Source of the DNA: Gemmatimonadaceae bacterium
GTDB lineage: Bacteria; Gemmatimonadota; Gemmatimonadetes; Gemmatimonadales; Gemmatimonadaceae
Direction: 5' to 3'
DNA length: 64,000 nt
Assembly: GCA_020851455.1 (NCBI GenBank)
Contig: JADZCT010000029.1
Span: forward strand, 62,001-126,000
The notes under the pieces are model-generated. The model searched no databases and was not told the DNA's origin. It saw nothing but the letters and a program-made list of their open reading frames with translations. The position numbers were made by a program, and so were the translations under genes. Numbering within the stretch: position 1 is the first letter of the stretch; every line of letters begins with the position of its first letter. Positions 24,341 to 32,531 of the stretch are shown piece after piece.

Positions 24341-24953
24341 CGCCGCGCCGCGGTGGCCTGATCACCCCGACGGCGACGCCGAGTATTTCGAAGTCGTCTT
24401 CGCGCGACAGGTGCAGGTCGCCCGGTCCCGCTGCGCCGGTCAGGACCAGGCCCGCGCCGCGGCGTATCATTGCGCTCACGAGGATGGCTCGCGCGACCCG
24501 CGCCACCACGACGTCGCCATCATTCGCGCGCGCCGACGGGTGGACGATCACCAGGTCGTTCGCGTTGATGCCGTGCGCGGGCAGGCCGAACGGGAGTGCG
24601 CGTACGAGGCACGCATCGCTGGCGCCGGCCACGCGTCGGTCCACGGTCACATAGTCTTCGGCGACGAAGCTCCCGGTGAGCGGATCGAGCGCCAGCAGCG
24701 GCAACGGCACCGTACCCATCGCCCCGGCAAAGCCAACGAGCGACACGCCGCGGGAGCGGCCCGGATGACGGCGGACATAGCCCTTGAGGGCGAGAGCGTC
24801 GAGGATGTCGGTAACCGACTTCGTGCTCGGGATGCGCAGGGCCCTGCCGATCTCGCGTACGCTGGGCTGGAACGTATGCTCGGCGAGAAAATCGAGCAGG
24901 AACTCGTAGAGCCGCTGCTCGACTGGGGTGAGGGGCTGGCGCGGGGCGGTCAC
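24330..24953 (-). CDS. LexA-like repressor without catalytic dyad
   Basis: 207 residues. Residues 1-70 form the LexA winged helix (Thr-Pro-Val-Glu-Gln-Arg-Leu-Tyr-Glu-Phe; Gln-Pro-Ser-Val-Arg-Glu-Ile-Gly). The C-terminal part follows the S24 peptidase fold (Gly-Asp-Val-Val-Val-Ala-Arg-Val; Leu-Gly-Val-Ala-Val-Gly-Val-Ile-Arg). Aligned by eye to E. coli LexA, the catalytic Ser is Gly123 and the catalytic Lys is Ser160; the scissile Ala-Gly position is Ala78-Met79, although another Ala-Gly lies at 76-77. It should bind DNA but not self-cleave. Starts by ATGA overlap with gltX. Confidence 0.85.
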   Translation of the reverse strand: MTAPRQPLTPVEQRLYEFLLDFLAEHTFQPSVREIGRALRIPSTKSVTDILDALALKGYVRRHPGRSRGVSLVGFAGAMGTVPLPLLALDPLTGSFVAEDYVTVDRRVAGASDACLVRALPFGLPAHGINANDLVIVHPSARANDGDVVVARVARAILVSAMIRRGAGLVLTGAAGPGDLHLSREDDFEILGVAVGVIRPPRRGATA

Positions 24954-26398
24954 GCCGAAGTCGTGGCGAGGTACGGGTGGGCGAGCGCCGTGTCAATGCG
25001 TCGCAGCGACGCGTCACGCCCGAGCAGCATGAGGACGTCGAAAATGCCGGGGCTGGCGGCGAGGCCGGTAAGGGCCACACGGAGCGGCTGGAGCAGCTTC
25101 CCCGCGCCCACGCCCTCGCGTGCGGCGAGCGAGCGCATCGCTTCTTCCATTGGCGCCGCTTCCCACGCCGCGAGTCCGGCAAGCGTCTCGCGCGAGGCGG
25201 CCAACAGACGCCTTGTGGCGCCCGCGTCCTTCCACTGCTTTGCGACCGAGGCAGGATCGTACTCGACGGCGTCCACGAGGTACGGCAGCGCCTGGTGCAC
25301 GAGTTCGACGACCGTCCGCGCGCGGACGCGCAGCAGGTCAACGAGGCGATTGACCCATGCCGGGCCGCGCGAGGCGAGGTCCGCTTCGGTCGCGAGCCCG
25401 GCCGCCACGAGCGCAGCCCCCACGATTGGCGTCAGCTCGGCAAGGGGCATGCGCGCCATGTGCTGTCCGTTCATCCACTCCAGCTTTGCAGGGTCGAACA
25501 CGGACGCCTTGGCGAGGAATCCGGCCTCACCGAACGCATCGAGCAGCTCTGCGCGGCTCATGACCTCGCGATCGCCCCCCGGGCTCCAGCCCAGGAGAGC
25601 CAGGAAGTTGCACATGGCGTCGGGGAGGATGCCGAGGTGGCGGTAATCGCCAACCGCCGTGGCCCCGTGCCGCTTGGAGAGCTTCTTCCCGTCGGTGCCG
25701 TGGATCATCGGGAAATGCGCGAACACCGGCGGCGGGGCGCCAAGCGCGCGGTAAAGGAGGATCTGCTTTGGCGTGTTCGAGACATGGTCGTCGCCACGCA
25801 TGACGTGCGTGATGCGCATCGCGATGTCGTCCGACACGACGGCGAGGTTGTAGATCGGCGTGCCATCGGAGCGGAGGATCACCAGATCGTCGAGCTCTCC
25901 GTTGGCGAACGCGATCTCGCCGTGCACCATATCGCGCCATGCCGTCGTGCCGTCGGGTACGCGAAAACGGATGGCGTACGGCTCGCCGGCTTGCACGCGC
26001 CGCTCGACTTCGGCCGGGTCGAGGCGGTCGCAACGGCGGTCGTAGCGGAACGCTCCCTTTTGCGCCACCGCCTCGGCGCGACGCGCGTCGAGGTCGGCAG
26101 ACGTGCAGAAGCAGCGGTACGCCCCGCCAGTGGCAAGCAACGCCATCGCGTCGCGCCGGTGGCGCTCGAGATTCGCGCCCTGGTAGACGACATCTTCGTC
26201 CCAGTCGAGGCCAAGCCAGTCGAGCCCGTCGAAGATCGCCCGCGTGGACTCGGTCGTGCTGCGGGTACGGTCGGTGTCTTCGATCCGGAGCAGGAAGCTC
26301 CCGCCGTGCTTGCGGGCATAGAGCCAGTTGAAGAGCGCGGTACGCGCTCCGCCGACATGCAGGTACCCGGTCGGCGACGGGGCGAATCTGACTCTCAT
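24950..26398 (-). CDS. gltX: Glutamyl-tRNA synthetase
   Basis: 482 residues from ATG 26398. It charges tRNA-Glu with glutamate. The class I signatures are clear: Phe-Ala-Pro-Ser-Pro-Thr-Gly-Tyr-Leu-His-Val-Gly near the start (HIGH equivalent) and Lys-Lys-Leu-Ser-Lys-Arg (KMSKS). A helical anticodon-binding domain fills the C-terminal half. A GTG two codons earlier is possible, but the AAGGA site at 26407-26411 spaces properly (8 bases) only to ATG 26398. It follows two tRNA-Ser genes and overlaps the LexA-like gene. Whether it also charges tRNA-Gln cannot be read from the sequence. Confidence 0.97.
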   Translation of the reverse strand: MRVRFAPSPTGYLHVGGARTALFNWLYARKHGGSFLLRIEDTDRTRSTTESTRAIFDGLDWLGLDWDEDVVYQGANLERHRRDAMALLATGGAYRCFCTSADLDARRAEAVAQKGAFRYDRRCDRLDPAEVERRVQAGEPYAIRFRVPDGTTAWRDMVHGEIAFANGELDDLVILRSDGTPIYNLAVVSDDIAMRITHVMRGDDHVSNTPKQILLYRALGAPPPVFAHFPMIHGTDGKKLSKRHGATAVGDYRHLGILPDAMCNFLALLGWSPGGDREVMSRAELLDAFGEAGFLAKASVFDPAKLEWMNGQHMARMPLAELTPIVGAALVAAGLATEADLASRGPAWVNRLVDLLRVRARTVVELVHQALPYLVDAVEYDPASVAKQWKDAGATRRLLAASRETLAGLAAWEAAPMEEAMRSLAAREGVGAGKLLQPLRVALTGLAASPGIFDVLMLLGRDASLRRIDTALAHPYLATTSA

Positions 26399-26406
26399 GG
26401 GCACGA

Positions 26407-26411
26407 TCCTT
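26407..26411 (-). promoter_or_regulatory. Ribosome-binding site deciding the gltX start
   Basis: AAGGA eight bases before ATG 26398; only two bases separate it from the alternative GTG 26404. Confidence 0.75.
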
Positions 26412-26440
26412 CGCCCCGCTGGTAGTGCAACGTTGAACCA

Positions 26441-26531
26441 CGGAGACGGAGGGATTCGAACCCTCGATACAGGTATAAGCCCGTATAACGGTTTAGCAAA
26501 CCGCCGCCTTCAGCCTCTCGGCCACGTCTCC
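26441..26531 (-). tRNA. tRNA-Ser (GCU)
   Basis: A 91-base class II tRNA: acceptor GGAGACG/CGTCTCC with discriminator G, anticodon loop TTGCTAA (anticodon GCT) on a GCGGT/ACCGT stem, a long variable arm (TATACGGGC to GTAT) and T stem GAGGG/CCCTC with TTCGAAT. No CCA encoded. It lies 43 bases before gltX. Confidence 0.95.
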
Positions 26532-26606
26532 CATGAACGAATAGAGCGAAAACTAGGCGGGTGACGGATGGTGATGCAAACCGCCCCCGCGATGCACGCC
26601 TTCGAG

Positions 26607-26692
26607 CGGAGGGCACAGGACTCGAACCTGTAAGCGGCTTTCACCGCGGCGGTTTTCAAGACCGCTGCCTTACCAATTAGGACTAGCCCTCC
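26607..26692 (-). tRNA. tRNA-Ser (UGA)
   Basis: An 86-base class II tRNA: acceptor GGAGGGC/GCCCTCC with discriminator G, anticodon stem GCGGT/ACCGC with loop CTTGAAA (anticodon TGA), a long variable arm (GCGG-TGAAAG-CCGC) and T stem ACAGG/CCTGT with TTCGAGT. No CCA encoded. It is 75 bases upstream of tRNA-Ser(GCU) on the same strand. Confidence 0.95.
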
Positions 26693-26700
26693 CGACCCGA

Positions 26701-26729
26701 AATCTCGCCCGGAACATCGGGGCTGACAA
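26701..26729 (-). promoter_or_regulatory. Possible promoter of the tRNA-Ser/gltX run
   Basis: On the minus strand TTGTCA is followed after 17 bases by GAGATT; transcription would start next to the tRNA-Ser(UGA) 5' end at 26692. The -10 is poor (3 of 6). Confidence 0.4.
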
Positions 26730-26746
26730 TACAGCGCGGCGAGCAG

Positions 26747-26775
26747 TTGGCCGGTTGCGGCGTCCGGTCTAGGTT
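26747..26775 (+). promoter_or_regulatory. Possible promoter of the HPt gene
   Basis: TTGGCC and TAGGTT with 17 bases between; a start near 26782 would lie about 28 bases before ATG 26810. Both boxes are weak. Confidence 0.35.
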
Positions 26776-26809
26776 TCAGCCAGCCGGTCAACCCATCCTT
26801 CTGTCCCGC

Positions 26810-27169
26810 ATGCCTGAAATCCCCGAAGCGGCAAGGCCAGCGCTCGACATGCTCCGCGGCGTCGGCGGCGACGGCATGATCTCGATGCTGATGCGCACGT
26901 TCCTCGACTTTGCGACGGAGCGGATGGCCCGGCTTGCCGAGGAGGCCGACAAGGGCCGTTGGGATGAAGTCGCCAGCGTAGCGCACGCGCTCAAGTCGAG
27001 CGCTCGCCAGCTTGGAGCCGTGCAGCTCGCGGATGCGTGCGCGGTTGCGGAGGCGGCCGGGCGGGCCGGCGACGGCGCAACCGCGGCCAGCGGCGTAGCG
27101 GCGATGCGCGAAGCGTTCGCCGCCGCGCGCCCCTGGATGCAGGAGCTTGCGGCGGCGGCTTCGAGCTAG
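26810..27169 (+). CDS. HPt phosphotransfer protein
   Basis: 119 residues from ATG 26810. A single HPt domain: the helix Asp-Glu-Val-Ala-Ser-Val-Ala-His-Ala-Leu-Lys-Ser-Ser-Ala carries the phospho-accepting His in the HxLKxSA motif, followed by Leu-Gly-Ala and a second helix rich in Ala. HPt proteins carry phosphate between the receiver of a hybrid kinase and a response regulator. No kinase or regulator is adjacent, so its partners are unknown. It is divergent from the tRNA-Ser/gltX run and convergent with the DUF2723 gene. Confidence 0.9.
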   Translation: MPEIPEAARPALDMLRGVGGDGMISMLMRTFLDFATERMARLAEEADKGRWDEVASVAHALKSSARQLGAVQLADACAVAEAAGRAGDGATAASGVAAMREAFAAARPWMQELAAAASS

Positions 27170-27233
27170 CGCGATGCGGGAAACTCGCCGGGGATGACGC
27201 GGAGAGACTCGGCGTTTCCCGGCTGGCTGGCCG

Positions 27234-29534
27234 TCAGGGTGTCTTCTTCGCGGGCGCCTTCTTCGCGGGTACCTCGACCGCGTTCGCAGCCGTATCTCCC
27301 CCCGGGAGGAACGGAGGCTCGTCGCCCGCGCCTTCCATGAGGCCCGCCGATTCGAGGTGCGCTGCGCGCGCTACAGCCGCTGCGCGCCTGAGTGTGGCGG
27401 CGGCTTCGGCCTTCTGGCCATGCGCGCGCTCGACTGACGACAGGATGTACCCCAGATTCACATAGAGGTACGGAATCCCAACCGACGGCCGGTCAACCCA
27501 GTCGCCCTTGAACACCAGCGCATCGGGCGCCTTGAACCCGTCCCAGAGCGCCTGCGTGCGCCGGAGGTCGAGGAATCCGTCGCCGGGGACGTCAACGATG
27601 TCGCCGCCGGCCTTCACGGAGTCCGGCATCACACGCCGCGCGAGTCCTTCGGTCACGAGATAGGCGCTGAGACCGAGGTTATCGAAGGGGTACCCAGCGG
27701 CGGTGCGGCTGAAGTACACGGGCCTGTTGCCGTCCTTGATCATCTGGAGGACGAGCACGTCGGCCTTCTGGAGGAACTGCTTCGGGACGACAGCGCGAAT
27801 CTTCCCAGCCTCGAAGAGCTGGGCCTGCGGCAGGTCATATCCCAGCGGGATGGCGTCCACCTGATCGAGCGTCAGGGTGAGCGCCGGTCCCTTCGGCTTG
27901 TCCCACTTCTTTCCCTTGTATGCCGGCGGCCCCTTTGCCTCGTCGTAGTCCTCCACGGGGCGCCGGACCATCTGCCGCGCGTACCAGTCGGTATTGAGCA
28001 GCGAGGTGTTGGCGACGAGGACATCGCGCCGCACTCCGAGCACTTCCTGCGCGTACCAGAGGGGGAACGTGTCGTTGTCGCCCACGGTGACCAGGATCCC
28101 ATACGGCTCGACCGAGTTGAGCAGGTCGGTCGCAAAGTCCGCGGTATCGGTCTGTCCGCGCCTCGATGAGGCGCTCCAGTTTCCGACCAGGGGCACGAGA
28201 GCCAGCAACAGAATTGGCGACGTGGCCAGCCAGTTGCGTCGCGGGGGCAGTTCCTCCGCCTTGCCGCCAACCGTGCGGGTCTCGGTGCCGAGTAGTGCCG
28301 CGAGCGACTCCCAAAGGTACGTGAAGCCGAGTGCCGCCCAGACGCTCCACGCGGAGAAGCTCCACAGGTAGAAATAGTCGCGATCGCGCACCTCCCTCGG
28401 GACACTTTCGCCGAGTTCGGGCGCCTGCGATGCCCCGTAGAGGAAGTTCAGGTAGTAGATCAGGACCAGCGTGAGCGTGAACATCAGCGGTCCGAAGAAG
28501 GTGAAGCTTCTACGGTCGCGTTTGTAGTGCACCCAGCCGCCGAGCAGCCCGAGTATGAAGAAGATTGCCGCGAGGGCCCCCTGAAGGCCGGCTCGTTCGC
28601 CGTGGGCGTCGCGGAGCCACTGCCACTTGAAGTAGTACCACCACATTCCGATCTGCGCCGAGAATGGCACGCCGCGGCGGTCGGAGAGTGACGGCTTCCC
28701 GTACTGCTCGCGGTTGAAGTTGTACATGAAGGCGTTGTACGTGCCCTTCGAGAAGGTGCAGCCGACGCTGATCGTATCGCGGCAGGCCGTGGGCTCGCCT
28801 TCGTTGATGGCAGGGAAGTACGCGGCCCTGATGGGCTGGGTCGCGAACGACGAGCCGCCGAGAGCCAGCATCGCGATGCAGAGCGCTAGGATCTTGCCGC
28901 GCAGGATGGTCCTCGGGCGGCGTATGAGTACGGCGAGGCCGACGGCGGGCGCAGGCAGCATTCCTGCCATGTGCACACCGTAGCCGAGCCCCAACAGGTA
29001 GGCAATGAGGATGAGAGTCTTGTCGGCTTTGGGGCCGTCCGGGTCGTCGCACCAGCGCACCGTGAGCCATGCAACGACCGCGAGGAGGGCCAGCGAGACC
29101 GTGTACACCTTCTCGTTGACCACCGACTGCGCCCAGACGGTGAACGAAGTCGCTCCGATAAGAACGGCGAGCGACCCGCCGGCGATGCGCTGCCACCGCT
29201 CCGTGAACCAGCCCACCAGCACGCGCTCGGTGATGAGGAACCACATGCCCGCGGCGATTGCGCTCGAGACCGCCGCGAGCAGGTTCACCCGCATCGCCAC
29301 GGTGGGGGCGATGGGCAGGATGCTGAAGACGCGCCCGATGAGGACGAACATCGGGTTGCCGGGCGGATGCGGGATGCCCAGGGTGTACGCGGCCGCGATG
29401 TACTCGCTCGTATCCCACATCGCCGTCTCTGGAGCGAGTGTGACGATGTAGAGCGCCAGCACCGCCAGCGACGCAATCGTCGCCGCGAGGTAGCTGGGTC
29501 GGTGGTCGAGAGTGGTGGAGGCGCTGGTAGCCAT
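27234..29534 (-). CDS. DUF2723 membrane protein with C-terminal TPR-like tail
   Basis: 766 residues from ATG 29534 (an in-frame TTG at 29567 would add 11 residues). The N terminus is DUF2723: a hydrophobic helix, then Pro-Glu-Thr-Ala-Met-Trp-Asp-Thr-Ser-Glu-Tyr-Ile and His-Pro-Pro-Gly-Asn-Pro, the glycosyltransferase-like loop with acidic residues, followed by some ten membrane segments up to about 460. The soluble second half has periplasmic mixed domains and ends with a TPR-like helix pair and a Lys/Ala/Pro tail. DUF2723 proteins are thought to be membrane glycosyltransferases of the GT-C fold. Substrate unknown. Confidence 0.88.
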   Translation of the reverse strand: MATSASTTLDHRPSYLAATIASLAVLALYIVTLAPETAMWDTSEYIAAAYTLGIPHPPGNPMFVLIGRVFSILPIAPTVAMRVNLLAAVSSAIAAGMWFLITERVLVGWFTERWQRIAGGSLAVLIGATSFTVWAQSVVNEKVYTVSLALLAVVAWLTVRWCDDPDGPKADKTLILIAYLLGLGYGVHMAGMLPAPAVGLAVLIRRPRTILRGKILALCIAMLALGGSSFATQPIRAAYFPAINEGEPTACRDTISVGCTFSKGTYNAFMYNFNREQYGKPSLSDRRGVPFSAQIGMWWYYFKWQWLRDAHGERAGLQGALAAIFFILGLLGGWVHYKRDRRSFTFFGPLMFTLTLVLIYYLNFLYGASQAPELGESVPREVRDRDYFYLWSFSAWSVWAALGFTYLWESLAALLGTETRTVGGKAEELPPRRNWLATSPILLLALVPLVGNWSASSRRGQTDTADFATDLLNSVEPYGILVTVGDNDTFPLWYAQEVLGVRRDVLVANTSLLNTDWYARQMVRRPVEDYDEAKGPPAYKGKKWDKPKGPALTLTLDQVDAIPLGYDLPQAQLFEAGKIRAVVPKQFLQKADVLVLQMIKDGNRPVYFSRTAAGYPFDNLGLSAYLVTEGLARRVMPDSVKAGGDIVDVPGDGFLDLRRTQALWDGFKAPDALVFKGDWVDRPSVGIPYLYVNLGYILSSVERAHGQKAEAAATLRRAAAVARAAHLESAGLMEGAGDEPPFLPGGDTAANAVEVPAKKAPAKKTP

Positions 29535-29620
29535 CAGCCTGGTTCGTGTCCGGAGGGGCGCAAGCAACCAATTTCGTACTGCGGGGGCTCCTTCCGGTAG
29601 TCTGCGCTTCCCGGAGGGCG

Positions 29621-31150
29621 CTAGTGCCGGAAGGTTCTCCGCCCGGTGAACAGCATCGCAATGCCATGTTCATCCGCAGCGGCGATGACTTCGGCGTCGC
29701 GCACGGAGCCGCCTGGCTGGACGATGGCACGCACCCCGGCCTCGGCTGCCTGATCCACGCCGTCGCGGAACGGGAAGAATGCGTCTGAGCCCAGGGCGGC
29801 GCCCACCGGGTCGTGCCCGGCCGCGCGCGCCTTGTGAACCGCGAGGAAGGAGGCGTCCACGCGCGACATCTGGCCGGCGCCGATGCCCATCGTGGCTCCG
29901 TTCCGCGCCAGTACGATCGCATTCGACTTCACGCCGGCGACCGCGCGCCACGCGAAGAGCAGATCGGCGCGCTCTTCGGGCGTGGGCGAGCGCTTCGTAA
30001 CCTGTGTCCAGTCGGTGTCGTCGAAACGGAGCGACGGCCGCTGCTGCACGAGGAGTCCGCCGCGCACGCGCTTGTAGTCGTGCGGGGCGGACGGGCCCGG
30101 CCGGCCAACGAGGACGCGGAGGTTCTTCTTGGCGGCCAGCGTCGCCAGCGCTCCCTCGGAAAACTCCGGCGCGACGACGCACTCCACGAAGAGCGAGGCG
30201 ACCAGCCCTGCCGCCTCGTCATCCACCGGCGTCGAGAACGCGATGACGGATCCGAACGCGCTGGCAGGATCGCACGCGAACGCCTTGCGGTACGCGTCGG
30301 CGGGTGTTGGGCCGGTGGCGAGGCCGCAGGGCGTGGTGTGTTTGACGATCGCGCAGGCGCAGCCCGAGCCGAACGGGTCGAGCGCCAGCAGCGCGCCCTC
30401 GAGGTCCAGCAGGTTGTTGAACGAAAGCTCCTTGCCGCCGCGCTGTTCGATGCCGGCGAGCCCCGCGCCTGCCGCTTCCACGTAGAACGCGGCTTCCTGC
30501 TCCGGGTTCTCGCCGTAGCGAAGCGGCTGACGCCGCTCGAAGGCGAGCGCGAGGCGCTGAGGAAACTCGTCGGCCCGCTGTGCCGCGAACCACGCCGCGA
30601 TAGCCGCGTCGTAGGCAGCCGTGTGCGCGTACACTTTGGCCGCGAGCTCTCGCCGGAGTTCCGCACCGTTGCCGCCGGTCTTCAGCGCCGCGGCCACGCG
30701 CTTGTAGTCGGCCGGGTCAACCACGACGGTGACCGCGGCGAAGTTCTTTGCCGCGGACCTCAGCATCGAGGGCCCGCCAATGTCTATCTGCTCGATTACG
30801 TCACCGGGCGCGGCGTCTGCGTTGCGCGCCGTCTCGCGGAACGGGTAGAGGTTCACGCAAACCACGTCTATGGGCGCAATGCCGTGGCCCGCGATTGCCT
30901 GCATGTGCTCCGGGAGGTCGCGGCGCGCGAGCAGGCCCCCGTGGATCGCGGGGTGCAGCGTCTTCACCCTGCCGTCGAGCATCTCGGGGAAGCCAGTGAC
31001 ATCGGCGACGTCACGGCAGGCGAGGCCTGCATCGCGAAGCGCGCGGGCGGTGCCGCCGGTGGAGACGAGTTCGTATCCGAGCGTGACGAGTTCACGCGCG
31101 AAATCCGCGAGTCCTGTCTTGTCGGAGACCGATAGGAGGGCAGTGGGCAT
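29621..31150 (-). CDS. purH: Bifunctional AICAR formyltransferase/IMP cyclohydrolase
   Basis: 509 residues from ATG 31150; a TTG two codons before is also in frame. It performs the last two steps of IMP synthesis. The N-terminal MGS-like cyclohydrolase (about 1-190) shows Ser-Val-Ser-Asp-Lys-Thr-Gly, Ser-Thr-Gly-Gly-Thr and [10 protein letters not shown]; the AICARFT half shows Leu-Ser-Phe-Asn-Asn and the catalytic Lys-His in Ile-Val-Lys-His-Thr-Thr-Pro-Cys-Gly. It follows purN directly, the upstream stop lying at 31153-31155. Confidence 0.97.
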   Translation of the reverse strand: MPTALLSVSDKTGLADFARELVTLGYELVSTGGTARALRDAGLACRDVADVTGFPEMLDGRVKTLHPAIHGGLLARRDLPEHMQAIAGHGIAPIDVVCVNLYPFRETARNADAAPGDVIEQIDIGGPSMLRSAAKNFAAVTVVVDPADYKRVAAALKTGGNGAELRRELAAKVYAHTAAYDAAIAAWFAAQRADEFPQRLALAFERRQPLRYGENPEQEAAFYVEAAGAGLAGIEQRGGKELSFNNLLDLEGALLALDPFGSGCACAIVKHTTPCGLATGPTPADAYRKAFACDPASAFGSVIAFSTPVDDEAAGLVASLFVECVVAPEFSEGALATLAAKKNLRVLVGRPGPSAPHDYKRVRGGLLVQQRPSLRFDDTDWTQVTKRSPTPEERADLLFAWRAVAGVKSNAIVLARNGATMGIGAGQMSRVDASFLAVHKARAAGHDPVGAALGSDAFFPFRDGVDQAAEAGVRAIVQPGGSVRDAEVIAAADEHGIAMLFTGRRTFRH

Positions 31151-31152
31151 CG

Positions 31153-31857
31153 TCAATCTCGATGTGCGGGGGCAGGGGCCAGTTCAACCTGCACGCCGGC
31201 CGGGGGGTGATCGAACAGCGCCGCGGCAGAAAGATCTACCGTCGCCGCGCCGTCTGCATGGAGCCGCACCAGCCCGGCGGCAAGCGCGTGCACGGCGCGC
31301 GGCAGGACGAAGTGCTCCCCAACGAGCACGCGCCCGGCGAGTGCTTCAGCGGTATCGCCTGCCAGTACCGGCACGCGAGCCCGGACGATCGCGGCGCCCC
31401 GGTCGTACTCCGCGTCCACGAAGTGCACCGTCGCCCCGGACGCGGTATCGCCAGCGGCGAGGACCGCGCGGTGAACACGCGCGCCGTGCATGCCCCGGCC
31501 GCCGTGACGCGGCAACAGGGCAGGGTGCACGTTCACGATCCGGCCGGCATAGTGCGCGGCAACCGCCGCCGGCACGAGGCGCAGGTAGCCGGCGAGCACG
31601 ACGATGTCTACGTCATGGCGGCGCAGAGCCTCGTCGAGCGAGCGCGCGTCACCGGGATCACCGATGACTTCCGCGGGCACGCCGGCGGCCGACGCGCGGC
31701 CAAGCGCGCCGGCGTCGGGGCGGTCGCTCATGACCACGCACACGCGCGCGACCGGTGATTCGGCGGCGTTGAAGTACGAGAGCAGCGCGGCGAGGTTGGA
31801 TCCACCACCCGATGCCAGCACCGCGATGCGCCGGGGTGGACTGGCCGGCTCGGTCAC
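31153..31857 (-). CDS. purN: Phosphoribosylglycinamide formyltransferase
   Basis: 234 residues from GTG 31857 (GTGA overlap with gmhB). PurN transfers the formyl group of 10-formyl-THF to GAR. Signatures: Leu-Ala-Ser-Gly-Gly-Gly-Ser-Asn-Leu near the start, Ala-Gly-Tyr-Leu-Arg, the catalytic Asn and His in Asn-Val-His-Pro-Ala-Leu-Leu-Pro and the catalytic Asp in Val-His-Phe-Val-Asp-Ala-Glu-Tyr-Asp. It is followed by purH, an obvious purine pair. Confidence 0.95.
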   Translation of the reverse strand: MTEPASPPRRIAVLASGGGSNLAALLSYFNAAESPVARVCVVMSDRPDAGALGRASAAGVPAEVIGDPGDARSLDEALRRHDVDIVVLAGYLRLVPAAVAAHYAGRIVNVHPALLPRHGGRGMHGARVHRAVLAAGDTASGATVHFVDAEYDRGAAIVRARVPVLAGDTAEALAGRVLVGEHFVLPRAVHALAAGLVRLHADGAATVDLSAAALFDHPPAGVQVELAPAPAHRD

Positions 31858-32531
31858 TTGCCCACGGCCGCCTCGACGGCCGCGATCAGCGAAGGAATGA
31901 CGAGCATTTCCGACTGCGCGCGCGCAACCTCCTCTGGGGGCGTTGCTTCGGATGGAACGAGGATGCCGCGCGCGCCATAGTGGCGGGCCGGCTCGATGTC
32001 GCGCCACCGGTCGCCGATGAACGCCGAAGCCGCGGGATCCACTCCCTGCTCCGTCGCGGCGCGTTCGAACAGTGCGATGCCCGGTTTGCGGCAATCGCAG
32101 GGGCCGGTGAAGTCGGGGTGATGCGGGCAGTGATACTCGGCGTCTACGAACGCGCCCGCCTCTCCGAGGAGCGAGGTCACGCGACGTCTGACCGCGTCGT
32201 ATTCGTGCTCGCTGAACATGCCCCGCGCGATCCCGGACTGATTCGTCACTACGATCACCGGGAACTGGCGGTTGTTCGCGATCCGGATTGCCAGGGCGGC
32301 GCCCGGCATGAGTTCCACCTCCTCCGGCCTGCGCACGTACCCGGTGTCCCTGATGATGGTGCCGTCGCGGTCGAGGAAGACGGCGGCGCGGGTTTCGCGC
32401 AGGGCTTCGCCGATGGCTACGCTCTTGATGAGGGACGCGCGCCGGCGCGGCCCGGACGTCGGCCCCGATCCGGTGGACCCGCTCGACCCGGCCGGCTCGG
32501 GCGCTGTGTACCGGGTGCCTGGATGGGTCAC
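31854..32531 (-). CDS. gmhB: D-glycero-D-manno-heptose 1,7-bisphosphate phosphatase-like HAD
   Basis: 225 residues from GTG 32531 (GTGA overlap with selA). HAD motif Phe-Leu-Asp-Arg-Asp-Gly-Thr lies at about residue 45, after a Pro/Gly-rich leader that may not all be translated; motif II Thr-Asn-Gln-Ser-Gly, a zinc site Cys-Pro-His-His with Cys-Asp-Cys and the Arg-Lys-Pro-Gly loop match GmhB, which removes the 7-phosphate in the LPS heptose pathway. The other heptose genes are not in the window. It overlaps purN. Confidence 0.85.
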   Translation of the reverse strand: MTHPGTRYTAPEPAGSSGSTGSGPTSGPRRRASLIKSVAIGEALRETRAAVFLDRDGTIIRDTGYVRRPEEVELMPGAALAIRIANNRQFPVIVVTNQSGIARGMFSEHEYDAVRRRVTSLLGEAGAFVDAEYHCPHHPDFTGPCDCRKPGIALFERAATEQGVDPAASAFIGDRWRDIEPARHYGARGILVPSEATPPEEVARAQSEMLVIPSLIAAVEAAVGK

